The notes: a model not told the origin generated them from the letters alone. A DNA stretch of 64,000 bases from JANQOZ01 sp045106555 (GCA_045106555.1 JBGCET010000040.1:13930-77929); one strand, 5' to 3'; positions 18,620-27,971 are shown, counted from the stretch's first letter. Translations and numbers: made by a program.

Positions 18620-19795
18620 ATGAAAACACCCTCCAAGCTTGATACCGCCGTCATCCACGGCGGAGAAATTCGCCCCCGTATTGCCGGTGCCGTCAGCCTG
18701 CCTATATTTCAGTCCGCAACGTTCGAATCGACGCCCGGCGTTGGGTATCACGATCTGGGATATATCCGGCTTAACAACACCCCCAACCATGACGCGCTGC
18801 ACGCCAAGCTGGCGGCGCTGGAGGGTGGCGAGGCAGGGTTGGTAGCGGCCAGCGGCATGGCCGCGATTACTACCAGTCTGCTGACGGTCTTGAAAGCCGG
18901 GGATCATCTGTTGGCACAAGACTGTTTGTACGGTGGCACCCAGGATTTTCTTAGCGAGGATTTACCCGCGCTGGGGATTGAGGTGACTTATTTTGACGGT
19001 GCGAAACCAGAGTCTTGGGAAGCGTTGGTAAAGCCCAACACCCGCCTTGTGTATGCCGAGGCGATCACCAATCCGCTGGTTCGAGTGGCCGATTTGTCCT
19101 CGCTGGCGACGTTTGCCCGTCAGCACTCGCTGATCTCTATGATCGACAGTACCTTTGCCTCGCCGGTTAACCTGCAGCCCCTGGCTTTGGGTTTTGATCT
19201 GGTTCTGCACAGCGCCACCAAGTATCTCAACGGACACTCCGACATTGTGGCCGGCGCTATGGCCGGTTCAGAGGCATTGGTAGAACGGATTAAGAAAAAG
19301 CTCAACCACCTGGGTGGCTGTTTGGATCCTCACGGGTGTTTTCTGCTACATCGCGGGATCAAAACACTGACCTTAAGAGTGCAGCGGCAAAACGCCAATG
19401 CGCTGGATCTAGCCCAGCGTCTGACCTCGCACCCGGCTGTGAACGCGGTTCACTATCCTGGGTTATCCGGTCATCCGGATCATCAGCGAGCCAGTGAACT
19501 GCTGGCTGGCTTTGGCGGAATGTTGAGCGTTGAAATTGGCGCCACCGGCCAGGCCATTGATGAGCACCTGCGCGAGCTGAAGATTATGGCCTTTGCGCCA
19601 AGCCTGGGGGGCGTTGAGACGTTAATCACGCGTCCTGCGCAAACCTCTCACGCCGGCATGAGTGAATCCCAGCGGCTGCAAGCCGGCATTAGTGACGGTT
19701 TGGTTCGCATTAGCGTGGGCTGCGAGTCCGTCGACGACTTGTGGGCGGACCTACGGCCTATTTTGGATCGGCTGGCAAGCGACTCTACGGGTTAA
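18620..19795 (+). CDS. Cys/Met metabolism PLP-dependent enzyme (cystathionine lyase family)
   Basis: A 391-aa protein of the trans-sulfuration PLP family. The Schiff-base lysine is K201 (HSATKYLNGHSDI), the PLP-ring aspartate is D176 (MIDSTFASP), and the phosphate-binding segment is ASGMAAI. The substrate-arm motif YIRLNNTPN keeps the Tyr and Arg of the family's YxRxxNPT. It could be a cystathionine beta- or gamma-lyase or a related C-S lyase; these are hard to split by motif. It stands 68 bp after the gltBD unit. Its 3' end overlaps the decayed beta-lactamase by 11 bp. Confidence 0.88.
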   Translation: MKTPSKLDTAVIHGGEIRPRIAGAVSLPIFQSATFESTPGVGYHDLGYIRLNNTPNHDALHAKLAALEGGEAGLVAASGMAAITTSLLTVLKAGDHLLAQDCLYGGTQDFLSEDLPALGIEVTYFDGAKPESWEALVKPNTRLVYAEAITNPLVRVADLSSLATFARQHSLISMIDSTFASPVNLQPLALGFDLVLHSATKYLNGHSDIVAGAMAGSEALVERIKKKLNHLGGCLDPHGCFLLHRGIKTLTLRVQRQNANALDLAQRLTSHPAVNAVHYPGLSGHPDHQRASELLAGFGGMLSVEIGATGQAIDEHLRELKIMAFAPSLGGVETLITRPAQTSHAGMSESQRLQAGISDGLVRISVGCESVDDLWADLRPILDRLASDSTG

Positions 19796-20234
19796 CGGGC
19801 TGATCCAGACGGGCAAGCATTTCACTGGCTATAGCGACCCGCTCGCGGCCAGCACCGTTGTCCTGGATATCAAGGTGCAGGGCGAAAAACCCATTGCCGC
19901 CGAATGGCGGTTGCAAGAGTTTGATCCCGGTCCCAGTCCTGCACACGTCGTTGCTGGCCATCCCACGCATTATCTGCTGTTCGCCGGTCACCACTGCGGT
20001 TTCCAGCGCGATCAGAGCATTGAGGATTTTGTACGTAGATGTCGGGCTGAGAGATTGCCGGCTGCGTGTTCCCTCGGCGCGAAAGTAGGCCTGTTGCTGT
20101 TCATCGAACAATACAAACGTACCCTGGGTCCCTTGTTCATCTAACGCTGCTTGAGCGATTCGGGCAACCACGGCGCTGTCCACGTTGGCTGAAAATGACA
20201 GAGAGCTTAAGCAGACAATCAGGCAGCTAAGCAT
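19785..20234 (-). pseudogene. decayed class D (OXA-type) beta-lactamase
   Basis: The 149-codon open frame begins with a signal peptide and the class D start: GTFVLFDEQQQAYF, then STYKILNALIALETAVVTGE with the catalytic S66-T67-Y68-K69. After IM at about 19968 the family sequence continues in another frame as WDGQQRRVQDWDRDQTLATAI, matching the class D WDG...W..D.TL..AI segment, so one base has been lost near 19966. It then jumps back to the first frame as GNGFFALHLDI, matching the C-terminal strand of the family. About 100 codons with the SxV, YGN and KTG motifs are therefore missing near 19900. Family length is about 250-275 aa. The product cannot be an active beta-lactamase. Confidence 0.82.
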
Positions 20235-20351
20235 GAGCGGTTCTCATTTTGTTTGGACTGGAGAATAACGCAAACTTCGTCGTCAAATAGGGCGTTGATA
20301 TGGCATATTGTTGCGCTCCCGCTAAACCTTGATTTCAGTTACATTGAAGTC

Positions 20352-21317
20352 ATGGAAGAACAGTCACATGTTGTGTTTCTTGATCGCGGCACGTTGGGTC
20401 CCGAAGTCACGCTGCGCAAGCCGAGTTTTGACCACCAGTGGATGGACTATTCCTTCACAGAGGGCCATGAGCTAGTCCCACGTGCGCAAAAAGCGCGAAT
20501 CATCGTGCTGAATAAGGTCCCAATGTCGGCAGAGATCCTTGTCCAGTTGCCTCAACTAAAACTGGTGGCGGTGGCTGCTACCGGGGTCGATGTCATTGAT
20601 CTTGCAGCCTGCAAAGAGGCGGGAGTAGCGGTCTGCAATGTCCGAGACTACGCTACTACCTCGGTGCCTGAGCATATATTGTCGGTGATGTTTTCTTTGC
20701 GCCGACGCCTGCCCGCCTACCAACGGCGAATTGTTGCGGGTGACTGGCAAGCAAGCCGTCAGTTCTGTTTCTTCGACCAACCCATCGTTGATTTAGCCAA
20801 CAGCACTTTGGGAATTGTAGGGACGGGAAGTATCGGAACAGCGTTGGGTGATTTGGCGAGCGCATTGGGTATGCAGGTGGTTTATCACAGCCTCAGCGGT
20901 CGGGCGCTGGATGATCGGAATGTATTGCCGTTGGAGCAATTGCTGGAAACTGCTGACGTGGTGAGTCTGAACTGTCCTCTCACTGACGCCAGTCGAAATT
21001 TGATGGATGCCAGTAATCTCAAGCGGATGAAATCTGACGCCCTGCTGATCAACACGGCCAGAGGGGCTATGGTGGATATGCACGCCCTGGAAACCGCACT
21101 GATTAGTGGCAGGCTAGGTGGCGCGGGTATCGACGTGTGTGATGCAGAGCCGCCCGACCAGGACGATCCGGTCATGCGTCTGGTGCATCTGGACAACGTG
21201 ATTGTGACCCCCCACAGCGCTTGGGCCAGTCGGGCCTCCATGCAAACCCTGGCCGATCAGCTAATTGATGCCATTGAAGCCTTTGAGGCGGGACGCAGCA
21301 TGAATCGTCTGGTGTGA
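20352..21317 (+). CDS. D-2-hydroxyacid dehydrogenase (NAD-dependent, glycerate dehydrogenase-like)
   Basis: A 321-aa protein of the D-isomer 2-hydroxyacid dehydrogenase family. The Rossmann motif is LGIVGTGSIGTALGD. Catalytic residues sit in INTARGAMVD (Arg), DVCDAEPP (Glu) and VTPHSAWAS (His). The closest fit is to glycerate/hydroxypyruvate reductases, but 2-ketoacid specificity cannot be fixed from motifs. ATG 20352 is preferred over an in-frame ATG at 20253 because the family begins at VVFLDRGTL. It is divergent from the beta-lactamase remnant. Confidence 0.88.
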   Translation: MEEQSHVVFLDRGTLGPEVTLRKPSFDHQWMDYSFTEGHELVPRAQKARIIVLNKVPMSAEILVQLPQLKLVAVAATGVDVIDLAACKEAGVAVCNVRDYATTSVPEHILSVMFSLRRRLPAYQRRIVAGDWQASRQFCFFDQPIVDLANSTLGIVGTGSIGTALGDLASALGMQVVYHSLSGRALDDRNVLPLEQLLETADVVSLNCPLTDASRNLMDASNLKRMKSDALLINTARGAMVDMHALETALISGRLGGAGIDVCDAEPPDQDDPVMRLVHLDNVIVTPHSAWASRASMQTLADQLIDAIEAFEAGRSMNRLV

Positions 21318-21373
21318 TCACCACCGCAGCAGATCTTGGTACGCCGAAACAACGTTCAAACGAAGGATAGGTG

Positions 21374-22048
21374 ATGAGTGAAATGACCCTGGTTCGTCAT
21401 GGCCAGGCCTCTTTAGGGGCGGAGAATTATGACGAGCTGTCGCCATTGGGAGTTCAACAGGCCGTGTGGCTGGGTGAATACTTCGCTGAGCGCGAAATGG
21501 TGTTTGATCAAGTGGTGGTTGGCGGCCAACATCGCCATCGTCAAACGCTGGACGGCATTTCCGGCGCGCTCTCGCTGCCGCCCCCTGATGCGCCGGATAC
21601 GCGGCTCAACGAGCTGGACTTTCAATGCCTGTTAGCAGCATTTCTCGCGCACAACCCCAATCACCCGAGGCCAGCCCGTGGCGATGTCCGTGGCATCTTC
21701 TCCACCTTCAAGCTCGCTATGTTGGCTTGGGGCGACGGCGCATTCGGCGATGAAATGCCGGAAACGGCCCAGCAATTTATTGACCGTGTGGGCCACTTTG
21801 TGGAGGCCATCACCCAACAATCGTCAGCAAGAAATATCTTGGTCGTGTCATCGGGCGGGCCCATTTCTACCGTGCTGAAACACACCATGGGTTTTGGCTT
21901 GGACACGCTTGTTGGGTTGCAGGTGCAAGGCCGTAACACCGGGCTCAGTCATCTGTACTTTAATCAGTCGTCTACCTATGTCACCAGCTTTAACAACGTG
22001 CCCCACCTGGACCATCCGGACCGGCTTCACGCGATCACCCACGCTTAG
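21374..22048 (+). CDS. histidine phosphatase family protein
   Basis: A 224-aa protein beginning MSEMTLVRHGQASLG, where LVRHG is the phosphohistidine motif of the phosphoglycerate-mutase-like superfamily. A second histidine lies in VVSSGGPIS-type surroundings near the C-terminus, and the arginine pocket includes HRHRQTLDG. Start ATG 21374 follows AAGGA at the right spacing. It lies 57 bp upstream of an ACAD10/11-like acyl-CoA dehydrogenase, an arrangement that suggests a role in acyl-CoA catabolism rather than glycolysis (inference). Confidence 0.83.
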   Translation: MSEMTLVRHGQASLGAENYDELSPLGVQQAVWLGEYFAEREMVFDQVVVGGQHRHRQTLDGISGALSLPPPDAPDTRLNELDFQCLLAAFLAHNPNHPRPARGDVRGIFSTFKLAMLAWGDGAFGDEMPETAQQFIDRVGHFVEAITQQSSARNILVVSSGGPISTVLKHTMGFGLDTLVGLQVQGRNTGLSHLYFNQSSTYVTSFNNVPHLDHPDRLHAITHA

Positions 22049-22105
22049 AGACCCGCGATACAATGATGGCGACACAAACCACACACATAAATTTCAGGAC
22101 TTCCA

Positions 22106-23326
22106 ATGAATTTCGACTATAGCGATACCGTGAAAAGCCTGTTGGCCCGGTTAGAGTCCTTTATGGACGAACATGTCTATCCGGCTGAAGCGCGTTATCG
22201 CGAGGAAATGGCCAACGCTGACAACCCCTGGGCCAATCCTCCAGTGGTCGAGAGCCTTAAAGAGCTGGCCCGCGAACAGGGGCTTTGGAACCTGTTTATT
22301 CCCGCAGCTCACCAGCAATTTGGCGGGCTGGGGCTGAGTAACGCCGAGTATGCTCCCTTGGCCGAGGTGATGGGCCGGGTGCTGTGGGCCTCGGAAGTAT
22401 TCAACTGCAGTGCGCCGGACACCGGCAACATGGAAGTGTTAATGATGTACGGCACTGACGCTCAGCGAGAGCAATGGCTGGGCCCGCTGCTCGACGGCAA
22501 AATTCGATCCGCATTCGCCATGACCGAACCCGCAGTGGCATCGTCTGATGCAACAAATATTGAATGTCTGATCGAGCCGCGAGACGACCGCTACGTGATT
22601 AACGGCAGAAAGTGGTACATCACCGGGGCCATGCGCGAGCGCTGCGAAATTATGATTGTGATGGGCAAGTCAGATCCGGACAATGCCAGCCGCCATCAGC
22701 AGCAGTCGATGATCTTAGTTCCAGCCGATGCCCCGGGTTTGACGATGGTAAGGCCCTGCACCGCGCTGGGATATCACGATGAACCCATTGGTCATGCCGA
22801 AGTACTATTCGAAGACGTTGAAGTGCCTGCCGACAACATGTTGTTAGGCCCGGGCAGGGGGTTTGAAATCGCCCAAGGGCGCCTTGGGCCGGGCCGCATT
22901 CACCACTGTATGCGTCTCATTGGTTGCGCTCAGCGGGCATTGGAGCTTGCCTGCAAACGCTCCGTGAGCCGGACCACCTTTGGCAAACAGCTGGCGCAGC
23001 ATCAGTCGATTCGAGAAGTGGTAGCGCAGTCTTACGCGGAAATTGAACAAGCGCGCCTGCTGACGCTGAAAACCGCAGACATGATGGATAAGGCGGGTAA
23101 CAAGGTGGCGAAGAGTCTGATTGCTGCCGCCAAAATTGTGGTGCCCTCCATGGCTCAACGAGTATTGGATCGGGCGATGCAGATTCATGGTGCTGGCGGT
23201 TTATCGGAAGACTACTTTATGGCCGAGGCATTTACCTATGCCCGGACCTGTCGGTTGGCTGATGGGCCTGATGAGGTGCATATGATGTCGTTGGGGAAAC
23301 AGGTGATTGGCGAGTACGCGGGCTGA
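22106..23326 (+). CDS. acyl-CoA dehydrogenase, ACAD10/11-like
   Basis: A 406-aa flavoprotein with the usual acyl-CoA dehydrogenase layout: helical N-domain, FAD-binding segment AFAMTEPAVASSDATNI, middle beta-domain, and C-terminal helical domain with RTTFGKQLAQHQ and MQIHGAGGLSED. The LADGPDEVH motif near the end is typical of the ACAD10/11 subgroup. In animals these act on 4-hydroxyacyl-CoAs after phosphorylation by a fused kinase; no kinase gene is adjacent here. It is the second gene of a pair with the histidine phosphatase. Confidence 0.9.
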   Translation: MNFDYSDTVKSLLARLESFMDEHVYPAEARYREEMANADNPWANPPVVESLKELAREQGLWNLFIPAAHQQFGGLGLSNAEYAPLAEVMGRVLWASEVFNCSAPDTGNMEVLMMYGTDAQREQWLGPLLDGKIRSAFAMTEPAVASSDATNIECLIEPRDDRYVINGRKWYITGAMRERCEIMIVMGKSDPDNASRHQQQSMILVPADAPGLTMVRPCTALGYHDEPIGHAEVLFEDVEVPADNMLLGPGRGFEIAQGRLGPGRIHHCMRLIGCAQRALELACKRSVSRTTFGKQLAQHQSIREVVAQSYAEIEQARLLTLKTADMMDKAGNKVAKSLIAAAKIVVPSMAQRVLDRAMQIHGAGGLSEDYFMAEAFTYARTCRLADGPDEVHMMSLGKQVIGEYAG

Positions 23327-23377
23327 GAGAATTGTTAAGACCGATATGCCTTCGGTTGATTTTTTCGGAGGCGGATC

Positions 23378-23462
23378 GGCATCGGCGGTTGCAGGCCACT
23401 TGAAGGAATGGCTCCCTGCGGTCCGCTTAACTTCCTTCAAGTGGCCTGCAACCGCCGATGCC
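23378..23462. repeat. perfect 31-bp inverted repeat (large hairpin)
   Basis: The left arm 23378-23408 begins GGCATCGGCGGTTGCAGGCC, and its exact reverse complement is at 23432-23462, with a 23-nt loop. All 31 pairs match and pairing stops at both ends. It lies between convergent genes, so as RNA it would form a very stable 3' hairpin for either transcript. The stem is GC-rich and no T-run follows, so it is not a standard intrinsic terminator. It could be a palindromic intergenic repeat or a remnant of a mobile element. Confidence 0.9.
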
Positions 23463-23734
23463 TAGATAGAGGGCAAAAAAGATCGGGGCGTGGTTGGTGT
23501 TCAACTGCTTCCGTTCCTCGAGTGTTCTCCAACTGCGTATGCCTTTATCGAAGAAACTAAACGACTGGTTCGTTCGTGTTCCGTTACTTTTTATGTGATT
23601 CCATCGCCCGGTGTTTGGCGATGTTTCGATAGCGGTTAGCCAAAGAGTGGACTTCGTTGGCATCCAAAAATTGTGCTTGCCTTTGATAATCGGTAACCAT
23701 CGATTCGGCGTTGGGCGTATCAACAGCTCGATGG
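23463..23734. other. intergenic stretch without a convincing gene
   Basis: Together with 23327-23377 and the hairpin this makes a 408-bp gap between convergent genes. Base composition looks more AT-rich than the neighbours. A 38-codon minus-strand frame (ATG 23700 to stop 23584) reads smoothly but has no ribosome-binding site. It may be relic sequence. Confidence 0.4.
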
Positions 23735-25141
23735 CTAATCGGTCTTCAAATCCTTCAGTACTTTGATAGCCATTAGGCCGACGAACAGCACGCCGATAAG
23801 TAGTCCAAGCCATAGCGACAGTTGTTTCCAATTGATGGTTTTGGGTGGGCTGAGGTTGGTTTCGCCGCCCAGGGTTGTGCGGGGGGCCAGGTTGGCGGTG
23901 GCGGCGCGGTTTGAGGCCAGGGACGTGATGGTGTCGTCGCCGTAGAGGCGTTGTTGGGGGAAGTTCTCCTTGGTATCGGCGGGGCGGCCTGTGGCCAGGG
24001 TGAACGGGGGTTGGCCCTGGGCTAGGAATAGCAGGGTGTCGGGTCGCCAGCCTATCGCCAGTGAGGGTGCATCGCCCGGCTGGCCCTGATTGATCTGCAG
24101 CTTGAAGCGTTGAGCGCGCACTCGGTTAACGGTTTTGGCTGAGCTGCGTATTGAGTTATCGCCTCTGCCAAGGTGGTAGTGGCTGCTGGAGTTCATCGAA
24201 ATCCAACGGCTTTGGGCCTCGAACCAGTAAGACAGTGTTGCTTCGATCACCGTGTTGGGTTGAGACAAAACGACCCTCACGCGGTCCACTTCCGGTGCGC
24301 CGCCGAGGTCAAACAGATATCCGCCATCGTCCTCATCGTTGCCCTGGCTTTCCAGCACCTCATAGCGACGTACTGCCGGACGGGCACCGGTGTCATAGAA
24401 TCCTTTGACGCTTGTTAATGTCCAGTCTTTGGATAACTCCTGCCAGCGAATTCTGAGGTAGTTATCCCGGGTGCCTTTTAGCTGCACGCGGTTGCGTAGC
24501 ACGTGGGTGCCTGACTGCCTCAGATCGGCGACCGCGCCGCTGCCCTGTCGGCGCCAATCCAGCAGGTTGTTGCTGGCGTCGATGGAGATGCGGCCGATAA
24601 AACCGTTGGCTGGTGGTTGCCAGCTGAACTCCAATGCCGACAGCGTCTGGTCTATTTCTCGCAGGTCAATGATATGCATCGAAGGGGTGGGCTCAGCGGG
24701 GCTATCCGGAAGGTCGGCGCTGTTCAGTTGCAGGGTGGTTCGCTCACCCTGACGCTCAAAAAGTAGTTGAACATCGTCCGGCGCCGGCTCCGATTCGTTG
24801 AACAGCGTGACAAAATTCAGCGCCAAAGACTGCTCTGAATGCTTGAGGTTACTGCGTGTTGGGTTAAACACTCGCGGAACGGGTTGGCCGTTGGCGTTGT
24901 AGACACCGGCGTCCCGCAGACGCTGATCAGAGACGGATTGATACACTTCCAAGGGTAATTCTACGGAATAGAAACTGGCCTCAGTCGCCGTTTGTATGGG
25001 GAATCCGTAGGCGTACTGGTCCTGCCTCGGTGCTGCGTCCTGGGCCATGGTTGGGATTATCCAAAGGCAAGCGAAAAACCCCATTGCCCATAGGCCAATA
25101 TTTTTCTTCTGAAGTGACATCAAGACACTATTTTTCCTCAT
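23735..25141 (-). CDS. DUF3999 family exported membrane-anchored protein
   Basis: A 468-aa protein from ATG 25141. A signal peptide (WAMGFFACLWIIPTMAQ) is followed by a long periplasmic beta-rich part typical of DUF3999 (GFPIQTATEASFYSVELP near the start). A single transmembrane segment near the C-terminus (LSLWLGLLIGVLFVGLMAI) leaves a short cytoplasmic tail. ATG 25141 has a GGAG site 7 bp upstream; it overlaps the 3' end of the DUF2339 gene by 14 bp. DUF3999 and DUF2339 genes often sit side by side and may form one envelope complex; function is unknown. Confidence 0.82.
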   Translation of the reverse strand: MRKNSVLMSLQKKNIGLWAMGFFACLWIIPTMAQDAAPRQDQYAYGFPIQTATEASFYSVELPLEVYQSVSDQRLRDAGVYNANGQPVPRVFNPTRSNLKHSEQSLALNFVTLFNESEPAPDDVQLLFERQGERTTLQLNSADLPDSPAEPTPSMHIIDLREIDQTLSALEFSWQPPANGFIGRISIDASNNLLDWRRQGSGAVADLRQSGTHVLRNRVQLKGTRDNYLRIRWQELSKDWTLTSVKGFYDTGARPAVRRYEVLESQGNDEDDGGYLFDLGGAPEVDRVRVVLSQPNTVIEATLSYWFEAQSRWISMNSSSHYHLGRGDNSIRSSAKTVNRVRAQRFKLQINQGQPGDAPSLAIGWRPDTLLFLAQGQPPFTLATGRPADTKENFPQQRLYGDDTITSLASNRAATANLAPRTTLGGETNLSPPKTINWKQLSLWLGLLIGVLFVGLMAIKVLKDLKTD

Positions 25142-27971
25142 GAGTGTTCTCCGGTGGTTGGTGCGGCGTATGTTCGTCATCGCCTGCCGGGTCGTCTTCT
25201 GGGGCGTCTTCCGGGGCGTCTTCCGGGTCGTCTTCCGGGTCGTCGCTCGGGTCTACTTCCGTCGGTGCCGACTTTGGTGGGGCCGGCGCCAGGTAGCCTA
25301 CAACCAGCAACAACACACCGACGCCGAGAAACGACACAATTCTGGCGATAGTAGCGGTGTTGCCCAGGTCAACCAAAAAGAGCTTGGCAACCACCATAGC
25401 CATCAACGCTGTGCCGGTAAGCCAGATGCTGCGCTGGAGTTTCTTCGCACCCCACCACATGGCACCAAAGCCCAGCATGGCCCAATAAATGGACAGGGCC
25501 GACTGGACGTACACCGATCGACCGAGTGCGCCGTCGCTCCACGGCACCTGAAACACATGGTGGACGCCACGAACCACAGCCAGGGTGGTCAAAATAAAGG
25601 CCGCGATACTCCAGACAATCAATGCCCATTGCGGGTTCCAGCTTGGGTGATGATCAAACCGTCTATTGAACAAAAGGATCAATTTCAACGCCATGACCAG
25701 CCCAATACCGGTCAACAGATCCAGCGGATTGAGCAGCGGAATATAGGGCAGCGGCGCTGGACTGCCGCCGGTTTCCAGGCCCGTTGTGGCGGTGATGAAC
25801 AAGACCCCGGCCACCGCGGTTATCGTGCCGGTTAGATACGCTGACCAGTGCAGGTCCAATGGCCAGAGAATCCGTTTGCGCAGCGATAAGGTCGCGAGGC
25901 AAAGGGCGATCGGCACGGCTGACGCAGCAAATATTGCCCAGGTGCTGTTGAAGCCGGCATCGTGAATAGGGTTTGCTACGGCGACAAAGCCAATCGCGGT
26001 AAATACCAGGTAACCGGCCGTGTGCCATAAGGTAACTACAGCAGCGCGACCCGGTTCGAAAAAACGCATCACGGCCAGATGCGCGATGCCCGCGATCGGC
26101 CACGCGAGCAGGCCAATGCCGCTCAGGAAATTTCGTCCATCCAGCAGGTAGGCAAACGCTACCAGCGAAACTAACGGCAGATAGCCCAGCGTTGCCCAAC
26201 GGGCAAAGCGCCAGTCAAATCGACGGGCCAGCGCCGCCAGCGCGACAGCGCTTAACGCGCAATAGGTGGTAAACAAATGACCCCATAGCGCTTCATCGGC
26301 GCGATAGGCGATTTCCAGACCGCCAGCGCCAATCCACCACAATAGCCCCCACACCAGCATGATGGCGGAAGCTAACCACTGCAGCGGCAGGGGTTTGCGA
26401 TCCCTGGCCAGATAACAGGACGCGAACAAGGCGGCCGTGGCAATCAGCAGGCTGCCTAGAAAGTGGGCATTCAGAACGGCCATGCCGGTTCCCGCCCGCC
26501 AGCCTTGCTCAAGAAAAGCGACGCCACTACCTAAAATCAGGAGCACGCCGGATGCCCGCGGCAAGAAGCCGCTTTGGCGCACCCCTATCCAAACCAGCGC
26601 GGCGCCCTCAAGGGCCCAGGCGACAGCCGTCCAGCTGCCGTCCAACGCCAGTGGAATGGCAATGGTGGCAAAGGCCACGGCCATGGCTACGTAAGATTCA
26701 ATCAGCAGCCGAAAGGGTTGGTCGGGACGGGAGCTTTGTACTCTTCCCAGGGCCAGCGCCACCAGGATAAAAAATATGGCAGCACATAGGGCCGAGATGG
26801 CCAGACCATACTCGGTGTGTTCAACCAGTTTCGCCTGCATGGCAAAGGCAATCACTGGCGTTCCAAACACCAGTGTTCCATCGACCAGGCCTTTGAGGCG
26901 TGGCGGTTGCCGGAACGCAAACAATACGGCGATAGCCTGGTAGAAAACGAAAAATACAATGAGAAAGGGCAGGGTGCTTGCCAGCAGTGCTGGCTCGTAG
27001 TCCCGAGCTCCCCATACCGCTCCCACACCGAACGTAAACACAAATCCAATGACGTTGAGGAATCTCCAGGAGCGGTACCAGGCAATCCCCAGCACGGCGG
27101 TGTTCAGCAGCAGGTAATAGCTGAACAGTCCTACATGATTGCCCGAGCCACTGGAGGTTAAGACGGGCGCAAGAAATCCACCGGCAATACCCAGTATGGC
27201 CAGGCTGGAGGCGTTTTGAGCGACGGCCAAAACACCCGCGGCCACCGTCAACACTATCAGTAACCCGAATGCCATCGGTGCTGGCAGTAGCGGGTGAAGT
27301 CTGAAGGCAGAAAAAATGGTCAGAAACAAAATACCGATGCCGCCGCCCTGCAAACTCAGGGCGTAGCTGGAAAGACGCGAGCGCAGTCGCCAGCCGACCG
27401 TGAGCATGGCGATAGCACCGGCTGCAACCGCCATATACCGAAACTCAATCGGTAGCGACACCAGCTGTTGATCGACCGCATATTTGAGCAGAAAGGCCAC
27501 GCCAAAAAACGACACGATGACGCCAATTTTTACCGGCACGTTGCCACTGGTCAGCCAGTTTTTTGCTGCCGCCACGGCGTTCATCAGTGGCTCAGGAACT
27601 TTCACTGAGGAGCCATTATCGAGACTTGCCCAGTCGTCAGAGGGTTTGGCTTGCGCCTTGTCCCATTGATCGACGTCTGCAGCAAACCCGCGGTCTTCTT
27701 CGGGCGCCGGTACGGGCTGTGAGTCACCCCGGCCGGTATCGTCGGCAAGACCCGCAGACTGCCTTGCTGTAGGTGGCCTAGATGTTGCCTCCACCTTCGG
27801 CGCGGCAGGTGTAGATTGCCCGGCTTGTTCATCGATTTGGCGCTGCATACGGCGCTGCCTGGCGAGCAGATACCCGGCCATCGCCCCAAGCCCTAAGCCC
27901 ATAGCTTGGCGCCCCATATCAGCAAACATGGAGCCGACGATGGCCCCTACAATGATCAGCAGAATCTGCAC
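25128..27971 (-). CDS. DUF2339 family polytopic membrane protein
   Basis: A 947-aa inner-membrane protein with an N-terminal hydrophobic segment and a charged linker of about 110 residues. The linker is followed by well over 20 hydrophobic helices (for example FRYMAVAAGAIAMLTVGWRL and SGVLLILGSGVAFLEQGW), the hallmark of DUF2339. The C-terminus ends in an acidic tail built from PEDD/PEDA repeats. The start is GTG 27971; no ATG lies in frame close by. It is first in an operon with the DUF3999 gene. Confidence 0.82.
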   Translation of the reverse strand: MQILLIIVGAIVGSMFADMGRQAMGLGLGAMAGYLLARQRRMQRQIDEQAGQSTPAAPKVEATSRPPTARQSAGLADDTGRGDSQPVPAPEEDRGFAADVDQWDKAQAKPSDDWASLDNGSSVKVPEPLMNAVAAAKNWLTSGNVPVKIGVIVSFFGVAFLLKYAVDQQLVSLPIEFRYMAVAAGAIAMLTVGWRLRSRLSSYALSLQGGGIGILFLTIFSAFRLHPLLPAPMAFGLLIVLTVAAGVLAVAQNASSLAILGIAGGFLAPVLTSSGSGNHVGLFSYYLLLNTAVLGIAWYRSWRFLNVIGFVFTFGVGAVWGARDYEPALLASTLPFLIVFFVFYQAIAVLFAFRQPPRLKGLVDGTLVFGTPVIAFAMQAKLVEHTEYGLAISALCAAIFFILVALALGRVQSSRPDQPFRLLIESYVAMAVAFATIAIPLALDGSWTAVAWALEGAALVWIGVRQSGFLPRASGVLLILGSGVAFLEQGWRAGTGMAVLNAHFLGSLLIATAALFASCYLARDRKPLPLQWLASAIMLVWGLLWWIGAGGLEIAYRADEALWGHLFTTYCALSAVALAALARRFDWRFARWATLGYLPLVSLVAFAYLLDGRNFLSGIGLLAWPIAGIAHLAVMRFFEPGRAAVVTLWHTAGYLVFTAIGFVAVANPIHDAGFNSTWAIFAASAVPIALCLATLSLRKRILWPLDLHWSAYLTGTITAVAGVLFITATTGLETGGSPAPLPYIPLLNPLDLLTGIGLVMALKLILLFNRRFDHHPSWNPQWALIVWSIAAFILTTLAVVRGVHHVFQVPWSDGALGRSVYVQSALSIYWAMLGFGAMWWGAKKLQRSIWLTGTALMAMVVAKLFLVDLGNTATIARIVSFLGVGVLLLVVGYLAPAPPKSAPTEVDPSDDPEDDPEDAPEDAPEDDPAGDDEHTPHQPPENTHEEK
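25191..25250. repeat. 12-bp tandem repeat in the DUF2339 gene
   Basis: Five units of 12 bp, consensus GKCGTCTTCCGG on the plus strand, lie back to back in frame. On the minus strand each encodes PEDD, PEDA or PSDD, so copy-number change would lengthen or shorten the acidic tail without breaking the frame. Confidence 0.85.

Noticed and set aside
23584..23700. 38-aa minus-strand frame between DUF3999 and the hairpin
   Set aside because: It reads like protein but has no ribosome-binding site and no recognised family; kept only as possible relic.
25140..25835. 231-aa plus-strand open frame
   Set aside because: It lies antisense within the DUF2339/DUF3999 region, is rich in Arg and His, and has no domain; a shadow frame.
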